A stretch of DNA of 5,973 nucleotides, from contig NZ_MOMC01000032.1 in NCBI RefSeq assembly GCF_001983105.1, positions 9,166 to 15,138 of the forward strand. The letters are read 5' to 3'. The notes under the pieces were generated by a model that worked only from the letters and a program-made list of their open reading frames with translations, was not told where the DNA came from and ran no database searches. The DNA comes from Pseudofrankia asymbiotica (GTDB taxonomy: Bacteria; Actinomycetota; Actinomycetes; Frankiales; Frankiaceae). Of this stretch, positions 5,708-5,973 are shown one piece after another. Position 1 is the stretch's first letter, and each line of letters begins with the position of its first letter. Position numbers and translations under genes: made by a program.

Positions 5708-5824
5708 CCCTCCGGTCGGAGCCGTCCTCTCATTCTCTACCTCCCACCTATCGATGTGGCGTGCGTCACGTCGGCCCTCTCGTCGAGTGGGGACTTCGGC
5801 TCCGGGTGGGGTGTCGATCGATTC

Positions 5825-5901
5825 ATGATCGTCACAACCGTGTTGCCGGCGTCGCGGTACAGCCGGATTCGCGACGCCGACAACCCGTGACCGGCGATCA
5901 T
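5825..5901. repeat. 77-bp imperfect inverted repeat
   Basis: The outer arms ATGATCG (5825-5831) and CGATCAT (5895-5901) pair over 7 bp. After a mostly unpaired 7-nt stretch on each side, 5839-5856 pairs with 5870-5887 over 18 positions with only two mismatches, including the perfect 10-bp arms CGGCGTCGCG and CGCGACGCCG. A 13-nt loop (5857-5869) remains. All pairs share one centre at 5863. The element could act as a structured leader, a bidirectional terminator, a large operator or a small mobile-element remnant. No T-run follows it on either side. Confidence 0.75.
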
Positions 5902-5973
5902 CGGTCGCGTTCCGCGGGGCGGACCTCCGCGGGGCCGGCGCTGGCGCGACGGCGGCAGCGGCAGCGACGGCGG

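Larger units (their letters stand above)
5610..5973. other. Upstream region of the DGPF-sigma operon
   Basis: I see no confident gene in this 364-bp stretch. It must contain the promoter of the DGPF-sigma operon. A plus-strand GTG at 5887 opens a frame to the right edge (29 codons, Arg-rich, high third-position G/C) and could be the start of a divergent gene, but no ribosome binding site precedes it. Further elements are TCGATCGA at 5814-5821, a 77-bp imperfect inverted repeat at 5825-5901 and TCCGCGGGG repeated at 5911-5919 and 5926-5934. Confidence 0.5.

Noticed and set aside
5244..5708. Longer 154-residue form of the DGPF protein starting at GTG 5708
   Set aside because: The extra 33 residues do not resemble the family, while MKYLVTIYG at 5609 is the family-typical start with a strong ribosome binding site.
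5744..5759. CCAC/GTGG arms around ATCGAT upstream of the DGPF gene
   Set aside because: The arms are only 4 bp and the inner palindrome has a different centre, so this is well within chance.
5812..5833. TGTCGA on the plus strand as an ECF42-type -35 for a rightward gene
   Set aside because: The hexamer matches, but the only -10-like CGTC is 12 nt away, too close, and the gene to the right is not established.
5887..5973. Start of a divergent plus-strand gene at GTG 5887
   Set aside because: Only 29 codons are visible, no ribosome binding site is present and the start lies inside the large inverted repeat. It cannot be supported without sequence to the right.

Overview
This is a very GC-rich window with strong G/C preference at third codon positions, GTG starts and Ala/Pro/Arg-rich proteins. 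That points to an actinomycete chromosome (Frankia-, Streptomyces- or Pseudonocardia-like). I cannot place it more precisely from the sequence. Four genes are well supported. No tRNA, rRNA, CRISPR array or transposase was recognised.

Layout from left to right. Positions 1-319 have no confidently supported gene and hold a near-perfect 32-bp palindrome. A LysR-type regulator lies on the minus strand (320-1267). A 426-bp divergent spacer (1268-1693) carries short dyads and a ribosome binding site for the next gene. A 703-residue plus-strand protein (1694-3805) has a cytoplasmic kinase-like domain of the YegI-like kind, a CxxC zinc-knuckle-like motif, a long low-complexity linker, one membrane helix and an extracytoplasmic C-terminal domain. 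It runs tail to tail into an ECF42-type sigma factor on the minus strand (3756-5222), and the two reading frames overlap by 50 bp. Directly upstream of the sigma gene, on the same strand, is a small DGPF/YCII-family protein (5244-5609), the usual partner of ECF42 sigma factors. The right end (5610-5973) is the upstream region of that operon and holds a 77-bp imperfect inverted repeat.

How the genes may work together: the DGPF-ECF42 pair is a recognised two-gene unit in which the sigma factor is thought to be controlled through its own C-terminal TPR-like domain, not by a classical anti-sigma factor. The kinase-like membrane protein and the LysR regulator are neighbours of unknown relation to it. 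The most unusual points are the missing magnesium-binding Asn in the kinase-like protein, the sigma factor tail encoded antisense to the kinase-like gene's end (with a 9-bp tandem repeat just beyond), and the two large palindromes in the non-coding ends.
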